Below are positions 17,602 to 27,574 of a DNA stretch of 64,000 nt, piece after piece; position 1 is the first letter of the stretch; each line of letters starts with the position of its first letter. The stretch is taken from assembly GCA_003353945.1 (NCBI GenBank), contig PIVM01000014.1:1-64000 (forward strand), written 5' to 3'. The position numbers and the translations under genes are program-made. This DNA comes from Gammaproteobacteria bacterium (GTDB lineage: Bacteria; Pseudomonadota; Gammaproteobacteria; Pseudomonadales; PIVM01). Below the pieces are notes generated by a model, which saw only the letters and a list, made by a program, of their open reading frames with translations, did no database searches and was not told where the DNA came from.

Positions 17602-18612
17602 GTGTTGGAATTTATGAAGCATAGGCAGCAATTCGTCAGTCGGATGGTTTTTTTCTTTTTTTTGGCTGTTTTTGCTGCGCCACTTTGGGCAGTAGAGCCA
17701 ACCAGTGCCAGGGCTTGGCTTGATCTAATGTCCCATAGTTTGCGTGAGCTGAACTACCAGGGAGTTTTCACTTATGAATACGGTTCTCAAATGTCTTCCT
17801 TGAGAATATTTCATGCTGTTAGAGGTGGCGAGGAGCATGAAAGATTGATTCACTTGGATGGTGAGCCGCGAGAAATAATACGTCGAGGGCACGAATTAAA
17901 CTGTGTGCATCCTGGTTCCAACATAGTTCGCCTTGATCACAGCATCCCCTCAGGGCCATTTTCGCAGGATTTTGGGGGTGGATTACCGCATCTGGAGAAG
18001 CTCTATCGGATTAAACTCGTCGATACGGCTAGGGTGGCGGGAAGGGATGCAGTTATCATAAAAGTGAATCCCAAAGACGCTTATCGTTATGGGTATGTTC
18101 TATATCTTGATCGTTCAACGGGATTGTTGCTTAAATCAGTTGTAATGGATGAAAAAGGTAAACCCATGGAGCGATTTCAGTTTTCGATCATAGATATTGG
18201 CGGTGAAATTAGGGATGTTGATTTACATGCTAGCCAAAAAGTTCGGCATATCGCGCAACATCATGGTGTGACGCAGCAGCAGAATTTACACTCTGGGCAG
18301 AAGAATAACTGGCGTGTGGCATGGGCACCCAGCGGTTATAGCATTGCACATCGGGATGTGCGGCGTTCTGATATGAAGGCATCAGTGGGCATAGAGTCGG
18401 CTATGTATACGGACGGCCTTAGTGCCTTTTCGGTTTTTCTGGAACCGACGCAGGAAGCTTCCAGCGCTTCCGGTGTTGCACAGCGTGGGGCAACGATTGC
18501 ATTGACACGACCTGTGCTGCTCAATGGCGACAGCTTTCTCGTGACGGTTGTGGGTGAAGTGCCCAGTCTTACGGCTGAAAGGGTCGCCAGTTCTGTCACG
18601 GTGTCGGACTAA
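17602..18612 (+). CDS. rseB: Sigma-E regulatory protein RseB/MucB
   Basis: Periplasmic protein of 336 residues with a signal peptide (VFFFFLAVFAAPLWA-VE). The two RseB domains are recognisable: a lipoprotein-sensor-like large domain (LNYQGVFTYEYGSQMSSLRI, then RIKLVDTARVAGRDAVII, then YVLYLDRSTGLLLKSVV) and a smaller C-terminal domain (GLSAFSVFLEP, later FLVTVVGEVP). RseB shields RseA from the site-1 protease until it binds misplaced LPS or lipoprotein. GTG 17602, with GGAG six bases upstream, is preferred to ATG 17614. The mucC and mucD genes that follow mucB in Pseudomonas are absent; lepA follows instead after 197 bases. Confidence 0.9.
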   Translation: MLEFMKHRQQFVSRMVFFFFLAVFAAPLWAVEPTSARAWLDLMSHSLRELNYQGVFTYEYGSQMSSLRIFHAVRGGEEHERLIHLDGEPREIIRRGHELNCVHPGSNIVRLDHSIPSGPFSQDFGGGLPHLEKLYRIKLVDTARVAGRDAVIIKVNPKDAYRYGYVLYLDRSTGLLLKSVVMDEKGKPMERFQFSIIDIGGEIRDVDLHASQKVRHIAQHHGVTQQQNLHSGQKNNWRVAWAPSGYSIAHRDVRRSDMKASVGIESAMYTDGLSAFSVFLEPTQEASSASGVAQRGATIALTRPVLLNGDSFLVTVVGEVPSLTAERVASSVTVSD

Positions 18613-18723
18613 GATCGCGTAACAATTCAGTCTGATATGAGGTGGTTCGCTTCGTTCGCTTTCATGTGCCGTGTTTCATTAGCAGTGCCTTCGTCCTTAG
18701 GGTACAATTCGCGCCTTTAACTC

Positions 18724-18745
18724 GCCAGCGATCGATTTGGCTGGC
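18724..18745 (+). terminator. Hairpin between rseB and lepA
   Basis: GCCAGC (18724-18729) pairs with GCTGGC (18740-18745) across a 10-base loop. Only a short T-run (GTTTG) follows, so it may be a weak terminator or an attenuator, not a full stop. It lies about 65 bases before lepA. Confidence 0.35.
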
Positions 18746-18809
18746 CGTTTGCCTGTTGATACGTATTCAGTATTATCATTGATGTCCACTAATCCCTTGG
18801 AATGTTTTT

Positions 18810-20609
18810 GTGAGTGATTTGCAGCATATTAGAAATTTTTCCATCATCGCCCATATCGATCACGGAAAATCGACTTTGGCCGACCGGTTTATTCAGGTTT
18901 GTGGCGGGCTGAGTGAACGTGAAATGGCTGAGCAAGTACTTGATTCCATGGATATTGAGCGTGAAAGAGGTATTACGATCAAGGCGCAAAGCGTCTCGCT
19001 TGATTATACAGCCAATAACGGACAAACCTATCAATTGAACTTTATCGATACACCGGGCCATGTTGATTTTTCCTATGAAGTCTCCCGCTCATTGGCAGCC
19101 TGTGAGGGGGCATTGCTCGTTGTTGATGCCGGGCAGGGGGTGGAAGCACAGTCCGTGGCGAATTGCTATACCGCCATTGAACAAGGACTTGAAGTGCTCC
19201 CCGTGTTGAATAAGATGGATCTACCCCAAGCTGAACCGGATAGAGTTATTCAGGAAATTGAGGATATCATTGGCATAGAGGCTGGCGAAGCATGTCAGGT
19301 TAGTGCCAAGTCCGGATTGGGTATTGATGATTTATTGGAGGATTTGGTTCAAAAAATTCCACCTCCGAAAGGAGACCCTTCAGCACCGCTGCAGGCTTTA
19401 ATTATCGATTCCTGGTTTGATAATTATCTTGGTGTCGTCTCGCTTGTAAGGGTAGTTCATGGGAAATTATCAGTAAAAGATAAGGTGTTGATGAAGTCCA
19501 CGGGCAAAATTCACGGAGTTGATATTGCCGGTATTTTTACACCGAAGCGTGTTGAAACCGGGCAGTTGGGAGCAGGGGAGGTGGGTTTTGTTGTCGCTGG
19601 TATCAAGGATATTCAGGGAGCGCCGGTGGGTGATACCATCACTCACGCTAAAACACCGGATGTTGACTCTTTGCCTGGTTTTCAAATGGTTCAGCCCAAG
19701 GTCTACGCGGGCTTGTTTACGGTTAGTTCGGAAGATTATGAAGCATTCCGTGATGCGTTGGCGAAACTCACACTGAATGATGCGTCGCTATTTTATGAGC
19801 CTGAAGTGTCTGATGCCCTGGGCTTTGGTTTTCGCTGTGGTTTCCTTGGTATGCTGCATATGGAAATCATTCAGGAACGCCTTGAGCGCGAATATGATCT
19901 GGACCTCATTACCACTGCACCTACGGTTGTGTATGAAATTGTTAAAACGGACGGCAGTGTCGTATTGGTTGACAATCCATCGGAACTGCCCGACCCGGCT
20001 TATATAGAGGAAATGCGCGAGCCGGTTGTGCAGGCCAATATCCTGGTTCCACAGGATCATCTGGGTAGTGTGATCAATCTATGCGTAGAAAAACGAGGCG
20101 TGCAAAAGGATATGTTGTTTTTAGGGCAGCAAGTGTCTCTGGTTTATGAGTTGCCGATGGCAGAGGTTGTATTGGATTTTTTTGATCGTCTCAAGTCGGT
20201 GAGTCGTGGTTTCGCATCGCTGGATTACAGTTTTGACCGGTTCCAACCCGCCGATCTTGTCAAGCTCGACGTATTAATCAACGGTGAAAAAGTTGATGCC
20301 TTGGCTATTATTGTACATCGGGCACACGTACAAAGTCGTGGCAGATCATTAACGGAAAAAATGCGTGAACTGATACCGCGACAAATGTTTGATGTCGCTA
20401 TACAAGCAGCTATCGGCGGACACATTATAGCTCGTCAAACGGTTAAAGCGTTGCGGAAAAATGTGACGGCAAAGTGTTATGGTGGTGACGTAACACGAAA
20501 GAAAAAACTACTGGAAAAACAAAAAGCCGGTAAGAAACGTATGAAGCAGGTTGGTAGAGTTGAAATACCGCAAGCGGCCTTCCTGGCGGTATTAAAAGTT
20601 GATAACTAA
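18810..20609 (+). CDS. lepA: Translation elongation factor 4 (LepA)
   Basis: GTPase of 599 residues, full family length. GTP-binding motifs are AHIDHGKST (G1), the RGITIK switch, DTPGHVDF (G3) and NKMDLP (G4). The EF4-specific C-terminal domain is complete ([20 protein letters not shown]). LepA acts on stalled ribosomes and in initiation or biogenesis. It starts at GTG. The order lepA-lepB-rnc-era-recO is the standard gammaproteobacterial cluster and links it with the membrane-export genes that follow. Confidence 0.98.
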   Translation: MSDLQHIRNFSIIAHIDHGKSTLADRFIQVCGGLSEREMAEQVLDSMDIERERGITIKAQSVSLDYTANNGQTYQLNFIDTPGHVDFSYEVSRSLAACEGALLVVDAGQGVEAQSVANCYTAIEQGLEVLPVLNKMDLPQAEPDRVIQEIEDIIGIEAGEACQVSAKSGLGIDDLLEDLVQKIPPPKGDPSAPLQALIIDSWFDNYLGVVSLVRVVHGKLSVKDKVLMKSTGKIHGVDIAGIFTPKRVETGQLGAGEVGFVVAGIKDIQGAPVGDTITHAKTPDVDSLPGFQMVQPKVYAGLFTVSSEDYEAFRDALAKLTLNDASLFYEPEVSDALGFGFRCGFLGMLHMEIIQERLEREYDLDLITTAPTVVYEIVKTDGSVVLVDNPSELPDPAYIEEMREPVVQANILVPQDHLGSVINLCVEKRGVQKDMLFLGQQVSLVYELPMAEVVLDFFDRLKSVSRGFASLDYSFDRFQPADLVKLDVLINGEKVDALAIIVHRAHVQSRGRSLTEKMRELIPRQMFDVAIQAAIGGHIIARQTVKALRKNVTAKCYGGDVTRKKKLLEKQKAGKKRMKQVGRVEIPQAAFLAVLKVDN

Positions 20610-20675
20610 TGCTTTGAACCACGTTTTTAACATAACTTTCATTTCATCATTGACTAAATAGGTAGTGAACGAATC

Positions 20676-21512
20676 ATGGATTTTCCTCTCATCCTTGTAT
20701 TGTTAACCCTGGTTGCATTTGTGGTCTGGGCAGTTGATATGCTGGCTTTGGCACCCAAGCGGCGTGTAGTGATCAATTCGTTGCAAGAGAAAATCAGCGG
20801 TTGGGAGGAAGAGGGGGGTGATGCACGGAAACGGTTTGAAGCGGCTGTGCAAATGCAGGCCAAAGAACCGGTAATGGTCGAGTATGCTCGGTCTTTCCTG
20901 CCGGTACTGTTGGCCGTATTAGTGCTGCGGTCATTTTTGGTTGAGCCATTCCAGATTCCTTCGTCCTCTATGGTGCCAACATTGCAAATCGGTGATTTTA
21001 TTTTGGTTAATAAATTTACCTATGGCATACGTTTACCGGTGTTACGAACAAAGGTCATTGATCTTAATGAGCCTGAACGGGGCGATGTAATGGTGTTTTT
21101 TCCCCCCAATGATCCCCGCTATTTTATTAAGCGCGTTATAGGATTACCGGGAGATCATATTCGTTATCAAAACAAAACGCTTTACATCAATGGTGAGGCA
21201 GTGGAGGAAAAGCTAATTGCCCGACTACCCGCCAATAATCCCGACTACGATTTGAGGGAAGAGAGTCTGGATGGCATCACCCATCAGCTTCGTTTTGAAC
21301 TGCATCGCAATGGTCCTGAGCTGGGTGAAGGGATAACCGTTAAGCCGGGCCACTACTTTATGATGGGAGATAATCGGGACAACAGCAGTGATAGTCGAGT
21401 CTGGGGGCAAGTGCCGGAGGAGAATGTCGTTGGCAAAGCGTTTGCCGTCTGGATGCATTGGGATAGCTTCTGGTCCTTGCCGAGTTTCAATACAGCAGGC
21501 ATCATTAAGTAA
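20676..21512 (+). CDS. lepB: Signal peptidase I
   Basis: Inner-membrane serine protease of 278 residues that removes signal peptides. Two N-terminal hydrophobic segments (about 2-22 and 67-87) anchor it with the catalytic domain in the periplasm. The catalytic pair is S98 in PSSSMVPTL and K152 in YFIKRVIGLPGD. The later boxes GHYFMMGDNRDNSSDSR and GKAFAVWMHWD are intact. It lies 66 bases after lepA in the conserved lep operon. Confidence 0.97.
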   Translation: MDFPLILVLLTLVAFVVWAVDMLALAPKRRVVINSLQEKISGWEEEGGDARKRFEAAVQMQAKEPVMVEYARSFLPVLLAVLVLRSFLVEPFQIPSSSMVPTLQIGDFILVNKFTYGIRLPVLRTKVIDLNEPERGDVMVFFPPNDPRYFIKRVIGLPGDHIRYQNKTLYINGEAVEEKLIARLPANNPDYDLREESLDGITHQLRFELHRNGPELGEGITVKPGHYFMMGDNRDNSSDSRVWGQVPEENVVGKAFAVWMHWDSFWSLPSFNTAGIIK

Positions 21513-21559
21513 TTCAATCTACAATAAAGACCAAAGACTGCGAATACAGGAGCGTAAGC

Positions 21560-21931
21560 ATGCGAGGAGTGACAAAACAAAGAGGTATGTCGGCCACCGG
21601 TTTTTTAATCATAGCAGTGGTAGCCGGTTTTTTTCTGCTCTGTTTTTTTAAGTTGTTTCCGATATATTCTGAGTACTTAGTGGTTAAAGGGGTGGTCGAT
21701 AGTTTGCCGGAGGAGATGAGCTCTCCTTCTGTGAGCAAATCTGACATAAGAAATGCGATAGATCGGAGATTTCAAGTTGAAACGCCAAAATTTGTGACAA
21801 TCGAAGACATTGATATAGAAGAAGTGGCTGATGGCTTTAATCTGGTATTGGATTACGAAGTGAGAGAAGAGCTGATGTTCAATCTGGATATTGTGGCCAA
21901 GTTTTATCATGAAGTCGATATTGATAAATAG
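21560..21931 (+). CDS. DUF4845 membrane protein
   Basis: Protein of 123 residues with an N-terminal membrane anchor (RGMSATGFLIIAVVAGFFLL, about 10-35) and a small soluble domain ending LDIVAKFYHEVDID. Size, the opening with a type-4-pilin-like hydrophobic start, and position between lepB and rnc match the DUF4845 family, which keeps this place in many Gammaproteobacteria. Function is unknown; the location suggests co-expression with export and RNA-processing genes. Confidence 0.8.
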   Translation: MRGVTKQRGMSATGFLIIAVVAGFFLLCFFKLFPIYSEYLVVKGVVDSLPEEMSSPSVSKSDIRNAIDRRFQVETPKFVTIEDIDIEEVADGFNLVLDYEVREELMFNLDIVAKFYHEVDIDK

Positions 21932-21966
21932 TTATGCAGTGCGTTTCGCAGTGTTCTTTCGGATAG

Positions 21967-22638
21967 GTGAATGTGTCTGATTCATTGAAATTACCCTACA
22001 AATTTAGCAATGAGTCATTGCTTGGCCAGGCGCTGACTCACCGCAGCTTTAGTGCAGATCATAATGAGCGTCTGGAGTTTCTGGGTGATTCATTGCTGAA
22101 TTATATTATCGCTGAAGCGCTTTATCTGCGTTTTCCAAAAGCCAGAGAGGGGGATTTGAGTCGCCTGCGATCCAAGCTCGTAAAAGGTGAAACACTTGCG
22201 GAGCTGGCTGTGGAATTGCAATTGGGTCCGGCAATACGTCTTGGTAGTGGAGAAAGAAAATCCGGGGGTGAGCAGCGTGAATCTATTCTGGCCGATGCTG
22301 TTGAGGCGGTGATTGCGGCCATTTTCCTTGATAGTAACTTTGATCAATGCAGAACTGTGGTTTTGCAGTGGTTTCAGACCCGCCTGGATAAACTGAATCT
22401 TCAGCATTCTTATAAAGACGCCAAGTCAACCTTACAGGAGTTATTACAGGCTCGGCGTATGCCTTTGCCTGTTTATCAACTGCTTAAAAAAACCGGTATG
22501 GCTCATCAGCAGGAGTTTGTTATTTCCTGCGAGCTAAAGGAGCTGAATCTCGTTGCAGTAGCTGGAGGGCGAAGCCGTAAAATTGCTGAGCAAAAGGCCG
22601 CTGCAGATCTTGTTTCCCAAATAGAGAAAAACTCATGA
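21967..22638 (+). CDS. rnc: Ribonuclease III
   Basis: Double-strand-specific RNase of 223 residues. The nuclease domain has the signature [15 protein letters not shown] with the metal-binding Glu/Asp residues, and [14 protein letters not shown] further on. The C-terminal double-stranded RNA-binding domain runs from about 152 to 220 ([18 protein letters not shown], then [14 protein letters not shown]). GTG 21967 or GTG 21973 are possible starts. The stop overlaps the era ATG by 4 bases, so the two are translationally coupled. Confidence 0.96.
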   Translation: MNVSDSLKLPYKFSNESLLGQALTHRSFSADHNERLEFLGDSLLNYIIAEALYLRFPKAREGDLSRLRSKLVKGETLAELAVELQLGPAIRLGSGERKSGGEQRESILADAVEAVIAAIFLDSNFDQCRTVVLQWFQTRLDKLNLQHSYKDAKSTLQELLQARRMPLPVYQLLKKTGMAHQQEFVISCELKELNLVAVAGGRSRKIAEQKAAADLVSQIEKNS

Positions 22639-23549
22639 CAGAGCGAGCTATAACAGCATCGGGTGAACGTTGTGGTTATGTTGCTATCGTGGGTAGACCC
22701 AATGTGGGTAAATCAACTTTGCTGAATCATATTCTAGGGCAAAAACTCAGCATTACTTCAAGAAAGCCACAAACAACGCAGCATACCTTACTTGGAATTA
22801 AAACAGAGAGCAGTATTCAGGCTATCTATGTGGATACGCCTGGTTTGCATCAACATCAAAAGAAAGCGATTAATCGCTACATGAATCGGGCCGCTAGTTC
22901 GGTCATAGCGGATGTTGATGTAATTGTCTTTATGATCGAGCGAATGCAGTGGACGGACGAGGATGCTTGGGTGCTTGAAAGGTTACAATACGTAAAATGT
23001 CCGGTCGTATTGGTGATTAACAAGGTGGATCAGGTGGATCAGAAAGAGGATTTGTTGCCGCACTTGCAGTTTCTCTCAGATCAATATCATTTTGCCGATA
23101 TCGTTCCACTGTCAGCATTGCAAGGTCATAATGTTCATCAGCTAGAGGAGACTATTGCTCGGTATTTGCCGATGGGTGAGCATTTTTTTCCGAATGATCA
23201 AATAACCGATCGTTCAGAACGGTTTTTAGCTGCGGAGTTGGTGAGAGAGAAGCTTATGCGGCAATTGGGTAGCGAGTTGCCCTATCAGATTGCAGTACAG
23301 ATTGAACAGTTTACACAGCAGCGTAAGATCTTGCATATTAGTGCAGTGATCATGGTAGAGCGTGACAGTCAGAAAGCGATTGTGATTGGCAGAAAAGGTG
23401 AACGACTTCGCAGTATCGGTAAGGAGGCGCGGTTGGATATGGAGAAACTGTTTGATCAAAAAGTGATGCTAAATCTATGGGTCAAGGTGAAAAAAGGTTG
23501 GTCTGATGATGACCGTGCGCTAAAAAGTCTTGGCTTTGATGACAGGTAA
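22635..23549 (+). CDS. era: GTPase Era
   Basis: Ribosome-assembly GTPase of 304 residues. G motifs: GRPNVGKST (G1), TTQHT (G2), DTPG (G3), NKVD (G4). The C-terminal KH RNA-binding domain contains [19 protein letters not shown], which binds the 3' end of 16S rRNA. It overlaps rnc by ATGA and is followed by recO after 20 bases, the canonical arrangement. Confidence 0.97.
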   Translation: MTERAITASGERCGYVAIVGRPNVGKSTLLNHILGQKLSITSRKPQTTQHTLLGIKTESSIQAIYVDTPGLHQHQKKAINRYMNRAASSVIADVDVIVFMIERMQWTDEDAWVLERLQYVKCPVVLVINKVDQVDQKEDLLPHLQFLSDQYHFADIVPLSALQGHNVHQLEETIARYLPMGEHFFPNDQITDRSERFLAAELVREKLMRQLGSELPYQIAVQIEQFTQQRKILHISAVIMVERDSQKAIVIGRKGERLRSIGKEARLDMEKLFDQKVMLNLWVKVKKGWSDDDRALKSLGFDDR

Positions 23550-23569
23550 GGGTTGCTTTTTCCTTTGCT

Positions 23570-24292
23570 ATGCGGGATGAGCTGCGGGATGAACTGGAAC
23601 CGGCTTATTTGCTGCATTTGCGTGCTTATCGTAACACCAGCGCTATTGTTGATTTTTTTACGGTCAATCATGGGCGTGTATCTGCGATTGCCAAAGGCAT
23701 ATACGGCCGATCCAAACTGAATCAGCTTCAACGAGGGATGCTTCAACCCTTTCAACCCCTGCTGATCGGGTGGCGCGGCAAAAACGAACTAAAAACCCTA
23801 TCTAAGATTGAGCTGATTGGCTCAATGCCTGGCCTTCACGGTCAGCGTCTTTATAGCGCGTTTTATGTTAACGAAATTCTCATGCGTTTGTTACGTGGCG
23901 ATGATGCTCATCCTATACTGTTTCAGTCTTATAGGGAGACGCTTGTGGGATTGCAATCTGCAATAGATATTGAAATTCCACTTCGGGTGTTTGAGTTAAA
24001 TTTATTGCGGGAATTAGGTTATGCGCTGTGTTTTACCGTCGATTCAAATGGTAAAGATATCCAGGCCGATCTGTTTTATCGCTATGATGCACAGATTGGA
24101 TTTATTTGTATTGGAAATGAGTTGCCCGAACCAAGTGCGTTAGAGGTCTATTCCGGTGATTTATTGTTGGCGATTGATCAGCACCGATGGGCTCAGGTCG
24201 GAGTGAGGCGTGCAGCAAAGCATATTACCCGTCATGCACTATTGCCGCATATTGGGGGAAAACCTTTGCGTAGCAGAGCATTGTTTTCCTGA
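23570..24292 (+). CDS. recO: DNA repair protein RecO
   Basis: Recombination mediator of 240 residues. The N-terminal OB fold begins AYLLHLRAYRNTSAIVDFFT with GRVSAIAKGIYGRSK, and the helical C-terminal part includes FELNLLRELGYAL. With RecF/RecR it loads RecA on SSB-coated DNA. The 5' end has a short duplication (CGGGATGA occurs twice in the first 20 bases), giving in-frame ATG starts at 23570 and 23579. pdxJ, which follows recO in many relatives, is absent; the next gene is on the opposite strand. Confidence 0.94.
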   Translation: MRDELRDELEPAYLLHLRAYRNTSAIVDFFTVNHGRVSAIAKGIYGRSKLNQLQRGMLQPFQPLLIGWRGKNELKTLSKIELIGSMPGLHGQRLYSAFYVNEILMRLLRGDDAHPILFQSYRETLVGLQSAIDIEIPLRVFELNLLRELGYALCFTVDSNGKDIQADLFYRYDAQIGFICIGNELPEPSALEVYSGDLLLAIDQHRWAQVGVRRAAKHITRHALLPHIGGKPLRSRALFS

Positions 24293-24326
24293 ACTTTAGA
24301 GTTTGTTTTATTATTTTTCGTGGCCC

Positions 24327-27203
24327 TTAGTTTTCTATCTCCGCCTCTTCAGGAAAAAACAATGTGTCGATGTCATGGTTTTCCGCCCAGTTTTGTAACT
24401 GATGGATGGCGGTGTCAATCTGTTCGATCCATTTGTCGATGTCTGTTGTCGATTCTTTTTTAATGGCTGTCTCCAAATGCTGACTGCAACGTTTTAATTC
24501 AGGAGCGCCGGTGTAACAACAGGCTCCATGCAATTTATGCACGCAATCTAACAAAGTCCGAAGATCACCGCTGTTATAACTGGATTGAATAGTGGAGTGA
24601 TCTTCTGGCAGCTTGTCCAGCAGCATATTCAACATATCGCGTGCCAGGTCGGGTTTGCCATTTGATAGCTGAAAACACCGCTGAAGATCCACTGGGTGTT
24701 GGTCATCAACAATAACTGTATCTTCAACAGTATCATCGCTTGATGTTGGAACGGTGTGGCTAGGTGATGTAATGGAAGTGATTGTAGTAGGTTGATCACG
24801 ACACCAGCGATGAATGATTTGTCGTAGTTGTGCATCGTTGATTGGTTTTGTCAGGTGGTCATTGAGACCGGCTTTCAGTAGCTGTTGGCGTTCTTCCGCC
24901 AAAGCATGGGCCGTAAGCGCAACAATAGGGGTGTTTGCTATTTCAGAAGGTAGTGCTCGAATGTGCTTGGTTGTCGTGACTCCATCCATTTCAGGCATCT
25001 GTATGTCCATGAAAATGAGATCAAATCGTTGAGTTTGAGCCAGATTGAGTGCTTCCAAGCCGCTGCAAGCTTTAGTGACATCAGCCCCCATATCTGCCAG
25101 TAGGACTGCTAATAGTTTGAGGTTGGCAGCGTTATCGTCGACTGCAAGTATCTTTGGTCTTATAGAGAGTAAATTTTCGTTCCTGTCTGTTTGGGTTATG
25201 ACACCTTCATTCAAAACATATTCTTCTGGTAGAATCAGTTGCTGCAGTTTTTTCTGGAGTTTTGCGCTGGGTGCAGGTTTTGCCAGTACTGAGAGTCGCG
25301 GATCATTCTGATGGTGAATCTGAGGCAATATTGTGGAGCTTGGCGCTAACAGGATAACGGGTTTATCGAAATGCTCGATTAATGCATCGGATATGTCAGT
25401 CGGTGTTTTCTCCAGTTGTTGATGAGTAATGCCAACAACAAAAGCATCAATAGGGTATCGAGTAGCGATCCTGCGTAAATGCTCTTTTGTTGGTTGATGG
25501 CTGCTGTCCACGTCCAGGCAGTGAACCTGTATCTGCCAACTTTCCAGCAAATATTTTAATGAAAGTTGCAAAACAGGATTGCTTTCATACAGTAATATGT
25601 GTTTGTTCTTTAAACTGCTTGGAAATGTTTCCTGATTACCGTCGGCTAGACGAGCCTTTATGGAAAATTTAAAGGTTGACCCTTTGCCCTGCTCACTTTC
25701 TAGACCGATATCCCCTCCCATTTGCTCCACCAGTCGTTTTGAAATAACCAATCCCAAGCCTGTGCCACCAAATTCTCGGGAGGTCGAGGTGTCAGCTTGT
25801 GTGAAGGCGTTAAAAATGTCTCGTTGTTGCTGCGCAGACAGACCAATGCCACTATCAGTGATGCTGATGGTGAGATGTGCCTGATCATTTTTCTGACTTT
25901 CCAGGTTTACTCTAACGATAATATTACCGTGTTCAGTAAATTTGATTGCATTGTTAATCAAATTGGTAAGTACTTGCTTGATACGCAGCGGGTCACCAAT
26001 GAGATGGACCGGTATGTCAGCATAGATTAGCAGGATTAGCTCAAGCTTTTTATCGTAAGCGCTAGGAGCCAACATGGTTAAGGTTTCTTCAATTAATTCG
26101 CGCAAATTGACCGGAACGTGGTCAAGAACCAATTTTCCAGCCTCAATCTTGGAAAAGTCGAGGATATCATTGATGATCGTTAGCAAGCCTTCGGAAGACT
26201 GATCAATTGTTTCCAGGTAGTCTCGCTGATCAATTGTTAAGTTTGTTTTCAACAGTAAGTTGGTGAATCCAATAATGCCATTGAGTGGTGTGCGAATTTC
26301 GTGACTGGTGTTGGCTAGAAATTCTGATTTGATACGGCTGGCTTCTACGGCTTCCTTGCGAGCAAGATCCAGTTCGATATTTTGAATTTCAATCGTTTCA
26401 AGGGTTTCACGCAGGTCGCTTGTCGTTTGTTCGACATTATGTTGCATATCAGTAAAGGAGCTTTGTATGGCTTTCGCCATCCCATTTACTTCGTTGGATA
26501 AAAGTCGTAACTCACCTCCATGATCAATCTCAATATCCACATCATAGTTGCCGTTTTTAATTTGCCTGACAGAATCTGATAGGCGTCTGATAGTTCCAAT
26601 TACGCCGTGACTGATGCGTAGCGTGATAACACTGGTGATGACGAGTGAAAAAATAATGAGAATGGCGCTGATCAGTATGGTTTGATATTTTTTCAGAGAA
26701 ACCGTGTCCCTGGAAAATTCCACTTCAACCCAACCGATAATATTATCTGTAGAGTTTGCTGGCATGGATAAGCGGGCGTCACTAATGAGGTTGTTGGTTC
26801 TAATAGGGCTGGTGAATCTAATCGTATCACTGCTATAACGGATGATGGTTGATGACTGGAAAACAGCGAGGTTTTGTTCAATGCTTGAATCCAGAGGCTT
26901 CATTAATGGTCCAGCGTGAACCAGAGGGTATTGCTGTTTATCAAAGAATGTAATGGAGCGAATACCATTTTCTTCCAGTGCGGAGTTTGCTATAGCCTGT
27001 TGTAGACGTTTTTCATTAGTGCGAATGGCATGTTGGGAAATGATGCCCAGCTGTTGAGTGGTTGCAACGCCACGATCATGGATGAATTCTTCAAGATCGA
27101 CCAAGCGACTATAGCTGAGATAGCTGCCCATCAATAGAGAAATGGCTATTGATGGCAGCAACGCTAGAAGCAGAATTTTATTGCGTATGCCCCATTTGAT
27201 CAT
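24327..27203 (-). CDS. barA: Hybrid sensor kinase BarA/GacS
   Basis: Tripartite hybrid kinase of 958 residues. Two membrane segments (about 10-30 and 175-198) bracket a periplasmic sensor. HAMP and coiled coil follow. HisKA carries NTSHEIRTPLNGIIGF with H301, and the HATPase has LINNAIKFTE, DSGIGL and GGTGLGL. A degenerate pseudo-receiver is followed by a true receiver (LAVDDN, phosphoacceptor D733 in FMDIQMPEMDG) and a C-terminal HPt domain with H889 in VHKLHGACCYTG. This is the exact GacS/BarA layout, and the gene is divergent from cysM as in Pseudomonas, where gacS lies close to cysM. It should phosphorylate GacA/UvrY (not in the window) and control small RNAs of the Csr/Rsm system. Confidence 0.93.
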   Translation of the reverse strand: MIKWGIRNKILLLALLPSIAISLLMGSYLSYSRLVDLEEFIHDRGVATTQQLGIISQHAIRTNEKRLQQAIANSALEENGIRSITFFDKQQYPLVHAGPLMKPLDSSIEQNLAVFQSSTIIRYSSDTIRFTSPIRTNNLISDARLSMPANSTDNIIGWVEVEFSRDTVSLKKYQTILISAILIIFSLVITSVITLRISHGVIGTIRRLSDSVRQIKNGNYDVDIEIDHGGELRLLSNEVNGMAKAIQSSFTDMQHNVEQTTSDLRETLETIEIQNIELDLARKEAVEASRIKSEFLANTSHEIRTPLNGIIGFTNLLLKTNLTIDQRDYLETIDQSSEGLLTIINDILDFSKIEAGKLVLDHVPVNLRELIEETLTMLAPSAYDKKLELILLIYADIPVHLIGDPLRIKQVLTNLINNAIKFTEHGNIIVRVNLESQKNDQAHLTISITDSGIGLSAQQQRDIFNAFTQADTSTSREFGGTGLGLVISKRLVEQMGGDIGLESEQGKGSTFKFSIKARLADGNQETFPSSLKNKHILLYESNPVLQLSLKYLLESWQIQVHCLDVDSSHQPTKEHLRRIATRYPIDAFVVGITHQQLEKTPTDISDALIEHFDKPVILLAPSSTILPQIHHQNDPRLSVLAKPAPSAKLQKKLQQLILPEEYVLNEGVITQTDRNENLLSIRPKILAVDDNAANLKLLAVLLADMGADVTKACSGLEALNLAQTQRFDLIFMDIQMPEMDGVTTTKHIRALPSEIANTPIVALTAHALAEERQQLLKAGLNDHLTKPINDAQLRQIIHRWCRDQPTTITSITSPSHTVPTSSDDTVEDTVIVDDQHPVDLQRCFQLSNGKPDLARDMLNMLLDKLPEDHSTIQSSYNSGDLRTLLDCVHKLHGACCYTGAPELKRCSQHLETAIKKESTTDIDKWIEQIDTAIHQLQNWAENHDIDTLFFPEEAEIEN

Positions 27204-27574
27204 ACTTGTCTCGTAGAACCGGCTGATGTCATTTTTGTTGTTTGGCCAGAAAATTGCCCACTATGAATCGAGTGTAAATATAACGCGCTGGGCGAAAGGA
27301 AGAAAGGGTTGGATTTTATAAATAGCTTTATATTACATTAAAGTATTTACATAGGCCGTATAGTTATTATAGCAGGGAGAGGGTTCTGGCTATTATAGCT
27401 ACCCAGTTTGTGTTGAGGCAGATATGAACTATCGTATTACGCGAAGCCTGAACGCACAGATTTGAACTGAAGCTTATGTATATTGCATGTTGTTTGGGCG
27501 TTGGATCTCTGATAATCAAAACAGAGGCTGTTTGAATTACGCAATTGGCCAATGAACGGAGTATTTGTCAAGTT
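27204..27574. other. Divergent intergenic region barA-cysM
   Basis: About 370 AT-rich bases holding the promoters of both divergent genes. No coding pattern, strong hairpin or repeat was found, and no riboswitch was recognised. A GGAG at 27558 is the nearest candidate ribosome site for cysM, though rather far from its ATG. Confidence 0.5.

Noticed and set aside
18810..24292. Additional open frames on either strand inside lepA, lepB, rnc, era and recO
   Set aside because: They overlap well-supported core genes and have no motifs of their own.
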